Below, piece by piece: positions 1 through 7,931 of a DNA stretch of 64,000 bases. The first letter of the stretch is position 1; each line of letters starts with the position of its first letter. Source of the stretch: Fusibacter sp. 3D3 (GTDB lineage Bacteria > Bacillota > Clostridia > Peptostreptococcales > Acidaminobacteraceae). The notes below the pieces were generated by a model that did no database searches, was not told the DNA's origin, and saw only the letters and a list, made by a program, of their open reading frames with translations. The stretch is taken from NCBI RefSeq assembly GCF_001748365.1, contig NZ_BDHH01000016.1, positions 63,372 to 127,371 of the forward strand, given 5' to 3'. Position numbers and translations under genes: made by a program.

Positions 1-308
1 ACTTTATAGTTGCACATAAAGGCATTTATTCAAATATAGAAAATCTTGTGGATGACAATATTGCCTTTTATAAACATAGAGCTCAGAGAGTGTACGATGT
101 GATTAACAAGCCAATGACGCTTGAAGAAATTTTGCGTGCGGTCATATGTGAATTTGACATTAATGTTAAAAGTATTCATAAACAACGTGTCATTAATCGG
201 ATGATGTGTTCATTTGTAGATTATCTCATAGAAATCGAGCAGCTTACAGCCGAAATAGAGAATGGATTTATAAAATATCGTCAAACTGAAAAAGAAACTT
301 CTGTCTAA
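1..308 (+). CDS. C-terminal part of an MBL-fold metallo-hydrolase (5' cut by window edge)
   Basis: The frame is open from base 3 to a TAA at 306-308, so this is the tail of a gene that begins outside the window. A GTG at 48 is probably internal. The visible ~100 residues begin with an HKG turn, then a helix with ENLVDDNIAFYKHRAQR, then a stretch like the winged-helix tail of LACTB2-type metallo-beta-lactamase-fold hydrolases, where a GHG-type loop is followed by a helix and a small helical domain. The metal-binding HxHxDH motif would lie upstream and cannot be seen. The family call rests on this tail only and is tentative; the substrate is unknown. Confidence 0.55.
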   Translation, partial: FIVAHKGIYSNIENLVDDNIAFYKHRAQRVYDVINKPMTLEEILRAVICEFDINVKSIHKQRVINRMMCSFVDYLIEIEQLTAEIENGFIKYRQTEKETSV

Positions 309-449
309 AGATTGTCTTTTTCAACAGGTATTATTGTGACTCGATGGAGTCCAAATTCTTGATATAGGATTTCATTTAGATGAGCACATATATCTGGCAT
401 ATTGATTTTTAAAAAGACGTATGTTAATATAAGTTGTGGTACAAATTTT

Positions 450-535
450 GCCGAAGTGGCGGAATGGCAGACGCGTTAGTTTCAGGGACTAGTGAGTGAA
501 AACTCGTACAGGTTCGAGTCCTGCCTTCGGCACCA
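450..535 (+). tRNA. tRNA-Leu, anticodon CAG
   Basis: The 7-bp acceptor stem GCCGAAG (450-456) pairs with CTTCGGC (525-531), followed by discriminator A and an encoded CCA (533-535). The D-arm lies at 459-474, the anticodon stem at 476-480/488-492, and the loop TTCAGGG places anticodon CAG at 483-485. A long variable arm (GAGTGAAAACTC) makes it a class II tRNA, and together with the anticodon this gives leucine reading CUG. The T-arm contains TTCGAGT. One A-C mismatch at the base of the T-stem is the only irregularity. A TATAAG-like box about 20 bases upstream may be its promoter. Confidence 0.95.
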
Positions 536-545
536 AAACATGCAG

Positions 546-600
546 TCCAAACAATTCACAATAGGTAACTCTATTGATGCGTTGTTTGGATTTGTTTTAT
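546..600 (+). terminator. Rho-independent terminator after tRNA-Leu
   Basis: TCCAAACAA (546-554) pairs perfectly with TTGTTTGGA (582-590), with a smaller ATAG/CTAT pairing in the loop, followed by the T-rich run TTTGTTTT. It begins 11 bases after the tRNA CCA end. Confidence 0.85.
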
Positions 601-759
601 AGTGAGCACATCATAGGGGAGACAGGCGCTCAACTTTTGACTTTTGCGATTTATATTTCAAGGGTTCTATATCCTGTCTTCTAAGGATTACGGGAGAAAC
701 GCCGGATCGGGTGTACAGCAGATGTAAAAAACAGACATAATAAAGGGAGGCATATGGCC

Positions 760-1161
760 ATGGCATTACACTATGAAAAACCCAAAGCAGAAGATTACGT
801 GAGTTTGAGGCTTCGCTCTGGAATGGGAAATAAGGACCTAGAAAGAAGCAGAAAAGCAATCGCAAACTCTCTGCTTACAGTATCGCTTTACGATAAAGAA
901 GAATTGATAGGCTTTGGAAGAATTGTAGGGGACGAAGGCATCACTTATGTGGTAACGGATATTATGGTGGATGAAAATTACCGAAGAAGAGGACTTGCAG
1001 ACCAAATCATGAAAGCAATCAACACCTACTTTGAGGAAAACACTTCTGAAGATAGCTACATCTGTTTGATAGCGAACAAACCTGCTGATTTACTATATCA
1101 GAAGTATCAATTTGAGTATTTACCGTCGAATAAGTGTGGTATGTTACGGACAATTCTTTAG
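760..1161 (+). CDS. GNAT-family N-acetyltransferase
   Basis: This is a small single-domain acetyltransferase of about 133 residues. Motif A is visible as DIMVDENYRRRGLADQIM, with the R-R-G-L-A pyrophosphate-binding loop of acetyl-CoA. The C-terminal part (LYQKYQFEYLP) fits motif B. The substrate is unknown. I prefer the ATG at 760, because GGGAGG ends at 750 and gives a normal 9-base spacing; the ATG at 754 would leave only 3 bases. The 150 bases upstream hold no recognisable gene. It ends 3 bases before the convergent AraC-type gene and seems to be a single-gene unit. Confidence 0.85.
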   Translation: MALHYEKPKAEDYVSLRLRSGMGNKDLERSRKAIANSLLTVSLYDKEELIGFGRIVGDEGITYVVTDIMVDENYRRRGLADQIMKAINTYFEENTSEDSYICLIANKPADLLYQKYQFEYLPSNKCGMLRTIL

Positions 1162-1164
1162 AAT

Positions 1165-2172
1165 TCAAGTAGATAAACTGCAAGAGTCATGTATGAGTTT
1201 ACGATATTCATTTGGTGTAGAACCCACGTGATGGCGAAAAACTTTCCCAAAATAACTGTTGGAAGAAAAGCCACAAGCTTCACTGATTTGAATGATGCTG
1301 TCTTCAGATCGCTCTAAAAGTTGCATGGCCTTGCGAATTCGAAAGTGCGTCAAATACATAAATGGTGACATGTGAAGGTAGGTACTAAAACAGCGTAGAC
1401 ATTCTCTTTTGCTCACATTGGCAGAACTGCCGATGTCCTCCACACTTATTTTATCCATATAGTTATACTCAATAAAAGTCATCATGGTTTTGATGCGATT
1501 GTTAATGGGAAGGGAGTAACCTGCATTAGAGCTGAACTCGTCTTTATGAGCTTTAACCATGTAGAGCAATAACTCAGAGAGCAAATTTCGAATGCACATT
1601 TCATAACCGAGATCATTTTGCAAATAGGTGGTGTATGCAGATTCTGTAGAGGCGATCAGGGGTTGATGGTTCAAATCATTCGCATTGAAAAAAAAGCCTT
1701 GAATGCACGGATCATTTGAAATGGGTTGAATGTATTTATGTTTAATAATGCTCCCTGTCGGCCCTTCCAATAAGGCACTGTTAAATTGTTGTGTGTGGTA
1801 GACGACTTCATTCACTCCGTCTTCAAGATCCACCATATGTAAGCAATTGGCATTGATGAAGACCGCATCGCCTTCGTTGAGCTTAATGGTCTGAGTAGGT
1901 GTCAAGAAACGACAAGTGCCCTTGATCACTTTGCAAAATTCAAATTCTTCATGCCAATGCCATGGCACGATTTCCATCATAGAGAATCTAAAATTCTCCT
2001 TTGACTCGCCAGAATCACCTTTGAGATACTGGTTTAAATAGGCCCCAGCATGCTTGCGATTAGATCTTTTTTTGAGAACGCCTAGAACACTAAAGTAAGG
2101 AAATCCAGAATCCATACTGCTGAAATATTCCTGCTGAGAACTGTTTACAATAACTTGGGTTTGTAAGATCAT
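1165..2172 (-). CDS. AraC-family transcriptional regulator with N-terminal cupin domain
   Basis: The protein has 335 residues. Residues ~60-150 form a cupin-like sugar-sensing fold (MEIVPWHWHEEFEF and GDAVFINANCLHMVD are typical). Residues ~225-330 hold two helix-turn-helix motifs, ending with the AraC signature (CGFSSNSYFGKVFRHHVGST followed by PNEYRK). The start has an AAGGAGT site about 9 bases upstream. It is divergent from the MFS transporter at 2316, with 143 bases between them, so it most likely controls the MFS-PHP pair in response to the transported sugar or glycoside. Confidence 0.9.
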   Translation of the reverse strand: MILQTQVIVNSSQQEYFSSMDSGFPYFSVLGVLKKRSNRKHAGAYLNQYLKGDSGESKENFRFSMMEIVPWHWHEEFEFCKVIKGTCRFLTPTQTIKLNEGDAVFINANCLHMVDLEDGVNEVVYHTQQFNSALLEGPTGSIIKHKYIQPISNDPCIQGFFFNANDLNHQPLIASTESAYTTYLQNDLGYEMCIRNLLSELLLYMVKAHKDEFSSNAGYSLPINNRIKTMMTFIEYNYMDKISVEDIGSSANVSKRECLRCFSTYLHMSPFMYLTHFRIRKAMQLLERSEDSIIQISEACGFSSNSYFGKVFRHHVGSTPNEYRKLIHDSCSLST

Positions 2173-2315
2173 AAATACGAACTCCTTTTTTAAAATAGGA
2201 TAAATTATCGTAGGATTGGCGCTATATTACTATTATTATGGCGCAATCTGTCTTTTTTGTCTATAGAAATTGCGGTAATATGACATTGAGATTATGAAAT
2301 GGGAGGAATTTTGAT
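2173..2315. promoter_or_regulatory. Divergent promoter region between AraC regulator and MFS gene
   Basis: This 143-base AT-rich spacer contains an interrupted inverted repeat, ATTGGCGC ... GGCGCAAT, around 2216-2248, with TATTA runs between the arms. It is a reasonable operator for the AraC protein. No unambiguous -35/-10 pair was assigned. Confidence 0.4.
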
Positions 2316-3548
2316 ATGTATAGATTATCCTTTGCGACTACGAAGTATAGTATTATTCAGGCACTGTATTGGTCGACCTATTGTATGATGCTCAGTTTTT
2401 CGGCGGTGTATCTTTTGGCGAGGCAGTACAACAATTCAGAGATTGGTGCAGTTCTAGCATTAATTAATATTTTGGCGCTTTTTTTACAACCTGCAATGGC
2501 AGCTTATATCGACAAGACAAAGAAAATCGGACTGAAACAGTTTATTGCCATTTTGCTTGTTTCGGTTACTTCACTGTCACTCCTTATTGTTTTCACTGCG
2601 GGATCGAAATATACAGTTGCCTTGTTTATGATTCTATCATTTGGCATTTTAGCCTCCATACAGCCGTTGATTAATTCAATTTGCTTTGAGTATGAAAAAC
2701 TGGGGATTCGCATTAATTTTGGAGTGGCTCGGGGATTTGGCTCTGGTGCTTATGCTGTAACTTCTATTATACTGGGAACAGTTGTTAAAAAAATGGGTGC
2801 AGATTGGTTACCGATTTATTATAGCTTATCAACATTATTATTACTTGCAATGGTTCTAAAATTTTCACCACGAAAGCAGGGCTTAAGCGCCATGGCAGAT
2901 GTAAGTAATGAATTTAAGATAGAAACCAGTGCCATTTCGAGTATTAATGTATCTATGTCTATGAGTGCATTTTTGAAGAAATACAAGCGCTTCACTGTTT
3001 TTGTCTTAGGCACATCCTTGGTTTTTGTACCCCATATTTTGATTAATTCTTTTATGATTCAAATTATAACAAGTATTGGTGGCACCAGTTCTGAAATGGG
3101 AACTGCTACATTTTTAGCGGCGATCACTGAAATTCCGATTATGTTTGCCTTTAGTCGATTGATGAAGAAGGTAAGCTGTGGTACTTTGCTAAAAATTTCA
3201 GCAGTGATTTTCACCATTAAGCACTTAATGACTTATTTAGCACCATCGATTCCAATTTTCTACATGACTCAGCTTTTGCAAATCGGTGCTTTCGGCCTTT
3301 ATGCCCCTGCATCTGTTTACTATGTCAATCATATTATCAATAAAGATGATTTGGTAAAAGGACAGGCGATGGTGACCAATGCATTGACGTTAGGGAGTAT
3401 ATTGGCAAGCATAATAGGCGGCGTTCTTCTGGATTATGTTGATCCTAAAAGTGTTCTGCTCTTTGGCGGGATTGTGTCAATTGTAGGCAGTACATTGATG
3501 ATTCTATCTGTGGAAACACAGGGGCAAGTCGTACAGATTTTAGAATGA
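2316..3548 (+). CDS. MFS transporter, probable sugar/oligosaccharide:cation symporter
   Basis: A 410-residue membrane protein with about 12 hydrophobic segments in two halves joined by a hydrophilic loop near residues 190-225. The pattern is that of the LacY-like/MFS_1_like group rather than drug exporters. GGGAGG lies 12 bases upstream of the ATG. It overlaps the following PHP-domain gene or ends just before it and is divergent from an AraC regulator. This suggests uptake of a sugar derivative that the PHP enzyme then acts on. The substrate cannot be read from the sequence. Confidence 0.85.
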   Translation: MYRLSFATTKYSIIQALYWSTYCMMLSFSAVYLLARQYNNSEIGAVLALINILALFLQPAMAAYIDKTKKIGLKQFIAILLVSVTSLSLLIVFTAGSKYTVALFMILSFGILASIQPLINSICFEYEKLGIRINFGVARGFGSGAYAVTSIILGTVVKKMGADWLPIYYSLSTLLLLAMVLKFSPRKQGLSAMADVSNEFKIETSAISSINVSMSMSAFLKKYKRFTVFVLGTSLVFVPHILINSFMIQIITSIGGTSSEMGTATFLAAITEIPIMFAFSRLMKKVSCGTLLKISAVIFTIKHLMTYLAPSIPIFYMTQLLQIGAFGLYAPASVYYVNHIINKDDLVKGQAMVTNALTLGSILASIIGGVLLDYVDPKSVLLFGGIVSIVGSTLMILSVETQGQVVQILE

Positions 3549-3568
3549 GAGTGAAGTGGAGAGAGCAT

Positions 3569-4564
3569 ATGCAGAACAGACTACAGAACAGACAAATCAA
3601 AGGGGCGCAGCAGCACAGTGGCGCAATAAATCAAGATTCCGATCGAAAAGAAAGGCTTGATTTACATATGCACAGCTATTACAGTGATGACGGTGAATTT
3701 TCACCAACTGATCTTGTGAAGATGTGTGCAGCTGAAGGTGTCACGGTTATGGCAATCACCGATCACAATAGTGCTACGGCCAATATTGAAGCGAAGGCGG
3801 CTGCCGAAGCATATGGGGTTCAATATGTCTGCGGTATTGAACTGGACTGCACTTATGGTCCTTACAATCTTCACGTGCTGGGTTATTGCATCAATCCCCA
3901 TAATCCGCTTTATCGAGAGCTTGAAGCACAGATCTTGTTGCAGGAAAAGGCTGCATCTGTTAAACGGTTAGCGTTGACTTCGTCTATGGGGTTTTATATT
4001 GACAGAGATCATTTGGAACACTTGAGTCCTAATGGGGTGTATACAGGTGAAATGTTTGCAGAGGTTTTACTGCATGATCCGAGAAATCAAGAAAATGAGT
4101 TGCTCATGCCCTATAGATTTGGCGGGTTGCGAAGTGACAATCCATACGTCAATTTTTATTGGGATTTTTATGCTAAAGATAAGCCCAGTTATGTAAAAAT
4201 CCAATATCAAAGTTTGAAAGAAGCCATTGATCTCATTCAGTGGGATGGCGGTATAGCCGTTTTGGCACATCCGGGAATCAATTTTAAAGATTTGCTTGAT
4301 AGACGTTTTGATTGCGCATATAAAGAAGATTTTAATCCAATATTATCAGAGATGAAAACTATGGGATTACAAGGAATTGAAGTATTTAGCAGCTACCATT
4401 CATCAGCGCTTATTGTGGATCTTATAAAAGTGGCGCACGAGCAGAATTTATTGATTACTTGTGGAAGTGACTTTCATGGCAAGACAAAGCCAAGTGTTCA
4501 AATTGGCCATACGGGATGCGAGGATGTTAGCCAATATGCGTTTTTAAAACGTGTATTGTTGTAG
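3569..4564 (+). CDS. PHP-domain phosphoesterase
   Basis: The metal-binding motifs of the PHP (polymerase and histidinol phosphatase) superfamily appear in order: LDLHMHS (two His), ITDHNS, GIELDC, LAHPGI, and SDFHG near the C-terminus. They form the trinuclear site that hydrolyses phosphate esters. An earlier in-frame ATG at 3545 overlaps the MFS stop but has no ribosome site; GGAGAG at 3558-3563 precedes the ATG at 3569, which I chose. At 331 residues it is longer than the minimal RNase AM/YciV-type PHP proteins because of an insert near residues 100-190. Its pairing with the MFS gene suggests a role in using an imported phosphorylated or phosphorylatable sugar. Confidence 0.88.
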   Translation: MQNRLQNRQIKGAQQHSGAINQDSDRKERLDLHMHSYYSDDGEFSPTDLVKMCAAEGVTVMAITDHNSATANIEAKAAAEAYGVQYVCGIELDCTYGPYNLHVLGYCINPHNPLYRELEAQILLQEKAASVKRLALTSSMGFYIDRDHLEHLSPNGVYTGEMFAEVLLHDPRNQENELLMPYRFGGLRSDNPYVNFYWDFYAKDKPSYVKIQYQSLKEAIDLIQWDGGIAVLAHPGINFKDLLDRRFDCAYKEDFNPILSEMKTMGLQGIEVFSSYHSSALIVDLIKVAHEQNLLITCGSDFHGKTKPSVQIGHTGCEDVSQYAFLKRVLL

Positions 4565-4577
4565 ATCAGTTCCGTTC

Positions 4578-4647
4578 TGTACGTGGTACATTAGGAAACA
4601 CTGGGGAAACACTGGGGAAACACTGGGGAAACACTGTACGTGGTACA
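4578..4647. repeat. 11-bp tandem repeat between two TGTACGTGGTACA elements
   Basis: The unit GGAAACACTGG is repeated almost four times (4594-4636). On each side lies the same 13-mer TGTACGTGGTACA (4578-4590 and 4635-4647), itself a 5-bp inverted repeat with a 3-base loop. After the second copy comes a degenerate unit (GGAAACACACTAGGG). A related 13-mer recurs at 47082-47094. It resembles a REP-like intergenic element and lies just after the PHP gene. Confidence 0.8.
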
Positions 4648-4694
4648 CTAGGAAACACACTAGGGAACAAATTGAGCTTGGAATAGATTTATAG

Positions 4695-4738
4695 AAAATC
4701 TTTATGCGACCTTAATGAGGTTGTGTGAAGATTTTTTT
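4695..4738 (+). terminator. Rho-independent terminator
   Basis: AAATCTT ... AAGATTT closes an outer stem, and GCGACCT/AGGTTG forms an inner stem around a TAATG loop. A run of seven T follows. It ends the MFS-PHP unit. Confidence 0.8.
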
Positions 4739-4785
4739 GTTGCAAAGATTAAGAAATTGTATTACAATGAACTCAAGTACAAACT

Positions 4786-4803
4786 TAATATGTTAATATG
4801 TTA
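4786..4803 (+). promoter_or_regulatory. Probable GntR operator upstream of the MurQ-PTS operon
   Basis: Two overlapping copies of TAATATGTTA lie at 4786-4795 and 4794-4803, inside a near-palindrome (CTTAATATGTTAATATGTTAAG region). The reverse complement, TAACATATTA, occurs at 10067-10076 in front of the GntR gene. The site lies about 50 bases before the first gene of the operon. Confidence 0.55.
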
Positions 4804-4853
4804 AGTACGAAAACGAAATTAAGTTTCAAATCAGTACGCGGAGGTTTGAGGAA

Positions 4854-5807
4854 ATGAAAATAATGCATTACAGCCAAAAATATGAAAAAGAAGTCGTTGA
4901 TTTATGGAATCAAACATTGGTGTTTGATCCCATTACAGTCTATAAGTTTCGAAAGCAGATTTTATTGGATGATAATTTTGATACAGAGCTTTGTTTTGTT
5001 GCAGTAGAGGCAACACATATTGTCGGCTTTTTACTCGCAACTAAAAGAAAATTTCCCTATCTTGAAAGGGGATTAGAACCCACAAAAGGGTGGATCAATG
5101 TGATGTTTGTAGATCAAAATTATAAACAAAAGGGCATTGGCCATCATTTGGTGAACCACGCTGAAGCAAAATTAAAATCAATGGGTGTTGAAACCGTGAT
5201 CCTTGGCGCTTATAGTCCCAATTACTTTTTTCCTGGAATTGATCAAGACCATTATATTGCAGCAATCAGTTTATTTGACAAATTAGGTTATCAATCAGGT
5301 CAAGAGAGCTATTCTATGTGTAAGGATTTGCATGGTTATCAAATGAGTAAAGAAATGTTAGAGAAACGTTCTAAAGCTCAGGAAGCAGGTTTTTCTTTCA
5401 TCCCATTTGAGTACAAATACACCTTGGAATTGCTTGAATTCTTAAAAAATGAATTTGGTGGTGGCTGGAAACGCAATGCACTTATCTCAATGCAAAATAA
5501 TGAAGCTGAAGATTGCATGCTGCTCGCTTTAAATTCAAAGCAAGAAATTGTTGGGTTTTGTATGCGGAAGATTGATGGCAATCCCATGCGATTTGGTCCT
5601 ATTGGGATCAAAGAAGAGGTGCGCAATTTCGGCATAGGGGGGATTTTATTCGCTATGATGCAACTGGAAATGGAGAAGAGAGGCATCTATCATTTGTATT
5701 TTGTTTCCACAGATGTTCCTGGAAGGAGATTTTATGAAAGGCATGATGTCAAGGTTTTTAGAACCTATGTGGGTTATCAAAAAAAATTTAAGGAGGAATC
5801 AGTATGA
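4854..5807 (+). CDS. Two-domain GNAT acetyltransferase, first gene of the MurQ-PTS operon
   Basis: The 317 residues hold two GNAT domains. The N-terminal one (about 1-150) has the acetyl-CoA loop MFVDQNYKQKGIGHHLV. The C-terminal one (about 180-310) has GIKEEVRNFGIGGILF and the GRRFYERHDV motif-B region. GGAGG precedes the ATG. The stop overlaps the next gene by 4 bases (ATGA), so translation is coupled to the PIG-L-like protein. Beside MurQ and a PTS it probably modifies the amino group of the imported amino sugar or a derivative. This is inferred from context; the acceptor is unknown. Confidence 0.85.
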   Translation: MKIMHYSQKYEKEVVDLWNQTLVFDPITVYKFRKQILLDDNFDTELCFVAVEATHIVGFLLATKRKFPYLERGLEPTKGWINVMFVDQNYKQKGIGHHLVNHAEAKLKSMGVETVILGAYSPNYFFPGIDQDHYIAAISLFDKLGYQSGQESYSMCKDLHGYQMSKEMLEKRSKAQEAGFSFIPFEYKYTLELLEFLKNEFGGGWKRNALISMQNNEAEDCMLLALNSKQEIVGFCMRKIDGNPMRFGPIGIKEEVRNFGIGGILFAMMQLEMEKRGIYHLYFVSTDVPGRRFYERHDVKVFRTYVGYQKKFKEESV

Positions 5808-6484
5808 GTGAGATAAAACGAGTCGTGAGCATCGGGGCGCATTCACTGGATGCCGAGATTTTAGGCGGTCCTATTATGCTCAAGTATGCAGAGCAAGGGG
5901 CACATTGTACCTATGTTCATGTTACGCAAGGGCGTTTGGAAGACCCTGATGCCACAGAGGAGGCAAAGAAGACGTATTTAGAGGCATTACTAGATCAAAA
6001 TAAACGTGCTGCTGAAAAATTAAAGGGGGATACCCTCTGGTTGGGATATGTTTCGAATAACATGCCTTCAATAGATGATTTTGCCACAAGAATGAAACAG
6101 TATTTTGTGACTGAAAAAGTAGATCTTGTCATTACACATTGGCGTGGTTCGATGCATCCAAGACATATTAATACTCATGATGCTGTAACAATCGCTGTAA
6201 AACAATTACGAGAAAAGGGCAGCGACATCAGACTCGTCTATGGCGAAAATTTTGAGGATTTAGTGGGTTTCATACCACAGGCCTATTTTAAACTGGATTC
6301 AAATGAGGTCGAGAACTGGTTCGCAGGGCTCAGGGAATATGCCGTATTTAGAGGTGAAATTAATGCTTTCCCCTATGGTGAATACTATTCAACCATAGGC
6401 AGAGTACGCCAAATTGAATCTAATAATAATGGGTTTACCGTTGCCTATATGTATGCGAGTCTGATCGAGAATAGGTTGTGGTGA
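5804..6484 (+). CDS. PIG-L (LmbE)-like deacetylase homologue with altered active-site motif
   Basis: The 226-residue protein has the PIG-L fold signature: an N-terminal VVSIGAHSLDAE and a later MHPRHINTHDAV. In the well-studied MshB, His13, Asp16 and the last His of HPDH bind zinc and Asp15 is the base. Here His13, Asp16 and His121 are kept, but the AHPDD motif reads AHSLD, so the base position is Leu15. It may be a divergent N-deacetylase or hydrolase for amino sugars that uses another residue, or a non-catalytic homologue. It is coupled to the GNAT upstream (ATGA overlap) and followed by murQ. Confidence 0.75.
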   Translation: MSEIKRVVSIGAHSLDAEILGGPIMLKYAEQGAHCTYVHVTQGRLEDPDATEEAKKTYLEALLDQNKRAAEKLKGDTLWLGYVSNNMPSIDDFATRMKQYFVTEKVDLVITHWRGSMHPRHINTHDAVTIAVKQLREKGSDIRLVYGENFEDLVGFIPQAYFKLDSNEVENWFAGLREYAVFRGEINAFPYGEYYSTIGRVRQIESNNNGFTVAYMYASLIENRLW

Positions 6485-6489
6485 ATAGG

Positions 6490-7386
6490 ATGGAATCGGT
6501 GAAAATAGAGCATTTAAATACAGAAAGTCGCAATCCGAAGACATTGAATTTGGATACAATGTCCACGATGGAATTGCTTCATATTATGAATGAAGAAGAT
6601 CAAAAGGTTATAGAGACGATTAAAGAAGCTTTGCCTCAAATTGAAAAAAGCATTCAGTTAACTATTGATGCACTCCATAAGAAGGGTAGACTTATTTATA
6701 TTGGTGCAGGAACAAGTGGCAGATTGGGGATTTTGGATGCTGTTGAATGCGTACCAACCTTTTCGACCACAGACGAAGTTGTGGGCATTATCGCTGGTGG
6801 AGAAAGAGCCTTTGTAAAAGCAGTGGAGGGTGCAGAGGATTCGGAAGAATTGGCGGCCAGTGATTTAAATGAAATTAATCTAAGCGATAGGGATGTGGTG
6901 GTGGCAATCGCAGCATCGGGACGAACCCCTTACGCGATAGGCGCGTTAAAACATGCAAGAAAATTAAATGCAAAATGTATCAGTATTTCTTGTAACAAAG
7001 ATGCCAGGTTGTCAAAATATGCTGATGTGGCTATCGAAGTGGATGCTGGGCCAGAAATTTTAACGGGATCGACGCGATTAAAAGCGGGTACCAGCCAAAA
7101 AATCATTTTAAATATGATCTCAACAGCTGCCATGGTGGGCATTGGGAAAGTATATGGCAATTTAATGATCGATATGAAGGCGACGAATCAGAAACTGGTC
7201 GAGCGGGCAAAGCGGATTGTCATTGAAAGTACTGGGTGTAATATTCAGGTTGCTGAGCAGACATTGGAACGCGCTGAATTTGACATAAAAGAAGCGATTG
7301 TTATGATCCTCACAGGAATCACAAAAGAAGAAGCCAAGAAAAGAATTCATGAAAGTGGTGGCTTCATCAGAAATTGTATCCAATAA
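6490..7386 (+). CDS. murQ: N-acetylmuramic acid 6-phosphate etherase
   Basis: MurQ cleaves the D-lactyl ether of N-acetylmuramic acid 6-phosphate to give N-acetylglucosamine 6-phosphate and lactate in peptidoglycan recycling. The sequence is close to the family from the N-terminal TESRNP and MSTMELL through the SIS domain (YIGAGTSGRLGILDAVEC, with the catalytic Glu), AASGRTPY, GSTRLKAGTSQK and the final GGFIRNCIQ. Length is normal at 299 residues. Two GTG codons at 6478 and 6481 are also in frame, but the ATG at 6490 matches the family start. Placed between amino-sugar-modifying enzymes and a PTS, it suggests the transported sugar is MurNAc-like. Confidence 0.95.
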   Translation: MESVKIEHLNTESRNPKTLNLDTMSTMELLHIMNEEDQKVIETIKEALPQIEKSIQLTIDALHKKGRLIYIGAGTSGRLGILDAVECVPTFSTTDEVVGIIAGGERAFVKAVEGAEDSEELAASDLNEINLSDRDVVVAIAASGRTPYAIGALKHARKLNAKCISISCNKDARLSKYADVAIEVDAGPEILTGSTRLKAGTSQKIILNMISTAAMVGIGKVYGNLMIDMKATNQKLVERAKRIVIESTGCNIQVAEQTLERAEFDIKEAIVMILTGITKEEAKKRIHESGGFIRNCIQ

Positions 7387-7414
7387 TTAGAATATTTCAA
7401 AAAGGAGTGATGAA

Positions 7415-7906
7415 ATGGCAAAGACATATGTAAGAGTAGATGACAGATTAATACACGGGCAGACGATCGTTGCGTGGTGTCCGACACTTTCCATTAAGGA
7501 AATCATTGCAATTGATGATGAAAGTGCAAAAAATCCAGTGCTCAAATCCATTATGACAATGGGCGTTCCACCGATGTATAAAACGCATATTGTGACAACT
7601 GAAGAAGCGAAAATCTTACTGGCTCAAGAGTGTAATTTTAATCGTCTGGTCATTGTTAAGGTACCCAGTAAATTAGAAGCAATTCAAGCGGAAATTGAGC
7701 AAGCAGATTTGATTATCTTGGGAAACATTGCAAAACGGGATGATACAAGTCATAAAATTAGTGGTGCAACAGGTATTTTCTATTTGAGTGATGCGGATGT
7801 GAGCCTTATAGAGGGGTTCATTTCAAGAGGAACAGAAGTCTGTTTTCAACAGTTACCTGCAACCACCAAAATGAGTTGGGAAAGCTTTAAGAAATCCATT
7901 AAATAG
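7415..7906 (+). CDS. PTS mannose/fructose/sorbose family, EIIB component
   Basis: The protein has 163 residues and the family motif RVDDRLIHGQ, with phosphorylatable His14. It takes phosphate from EIIA and passes it to the sugar during import through EIIC/EIID. AAAGGAGTGATG precedes the start. It is the first of four consecutive PTS genes (B, C, D, A), all in the same direction and closely spaced. EIIBCDA of this family commonly move amino sugars or hexoses. Confidence 0.93.
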   Translation: MAKTYVRVDDRLIHGQTIVAWCPTLSIKEIIAIDDESAKNPVLKSIMTMGVPPMYKTHIVTTEEAKILLAQECNFNRLVIVKVPSKLEAIQAEIEQADLIILGNIAKRDDTSHKISGATGIFYLSDADVSLIEGFISRGTEVCFQQLPATTKMSWESFKKSIK

Positions 7907-7931
7907 ATGAGTAGACAAGGGAGGGAACAAA

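Noticed and set aside
305..400. Minus-strand 31-codon frame beside the tRNA as a small gene
   Set aside because: No ribosome site, very short, overlaps the end of the upstream gene; kept only as a possible remnant.
611..865. Minus-strand 84-codon frame
   Set aside because: Overlaps the GNAT gene and its ribosome site, no Shine-Dalgarno sequence, residue composition not protein-like.
4594..4636. Tandem repeat considered as a CRISPR array
   Set aside because: The 11-bp units follow each other without spacers; it is a simple tandem repeat.
4565..4853. Riboswitch or T-box ahead of the MurQ operon
   Set aside because: The stretch is explained by the repeat, a terminator and operator-like motifs; no T-box or aptamer consensus was visible.
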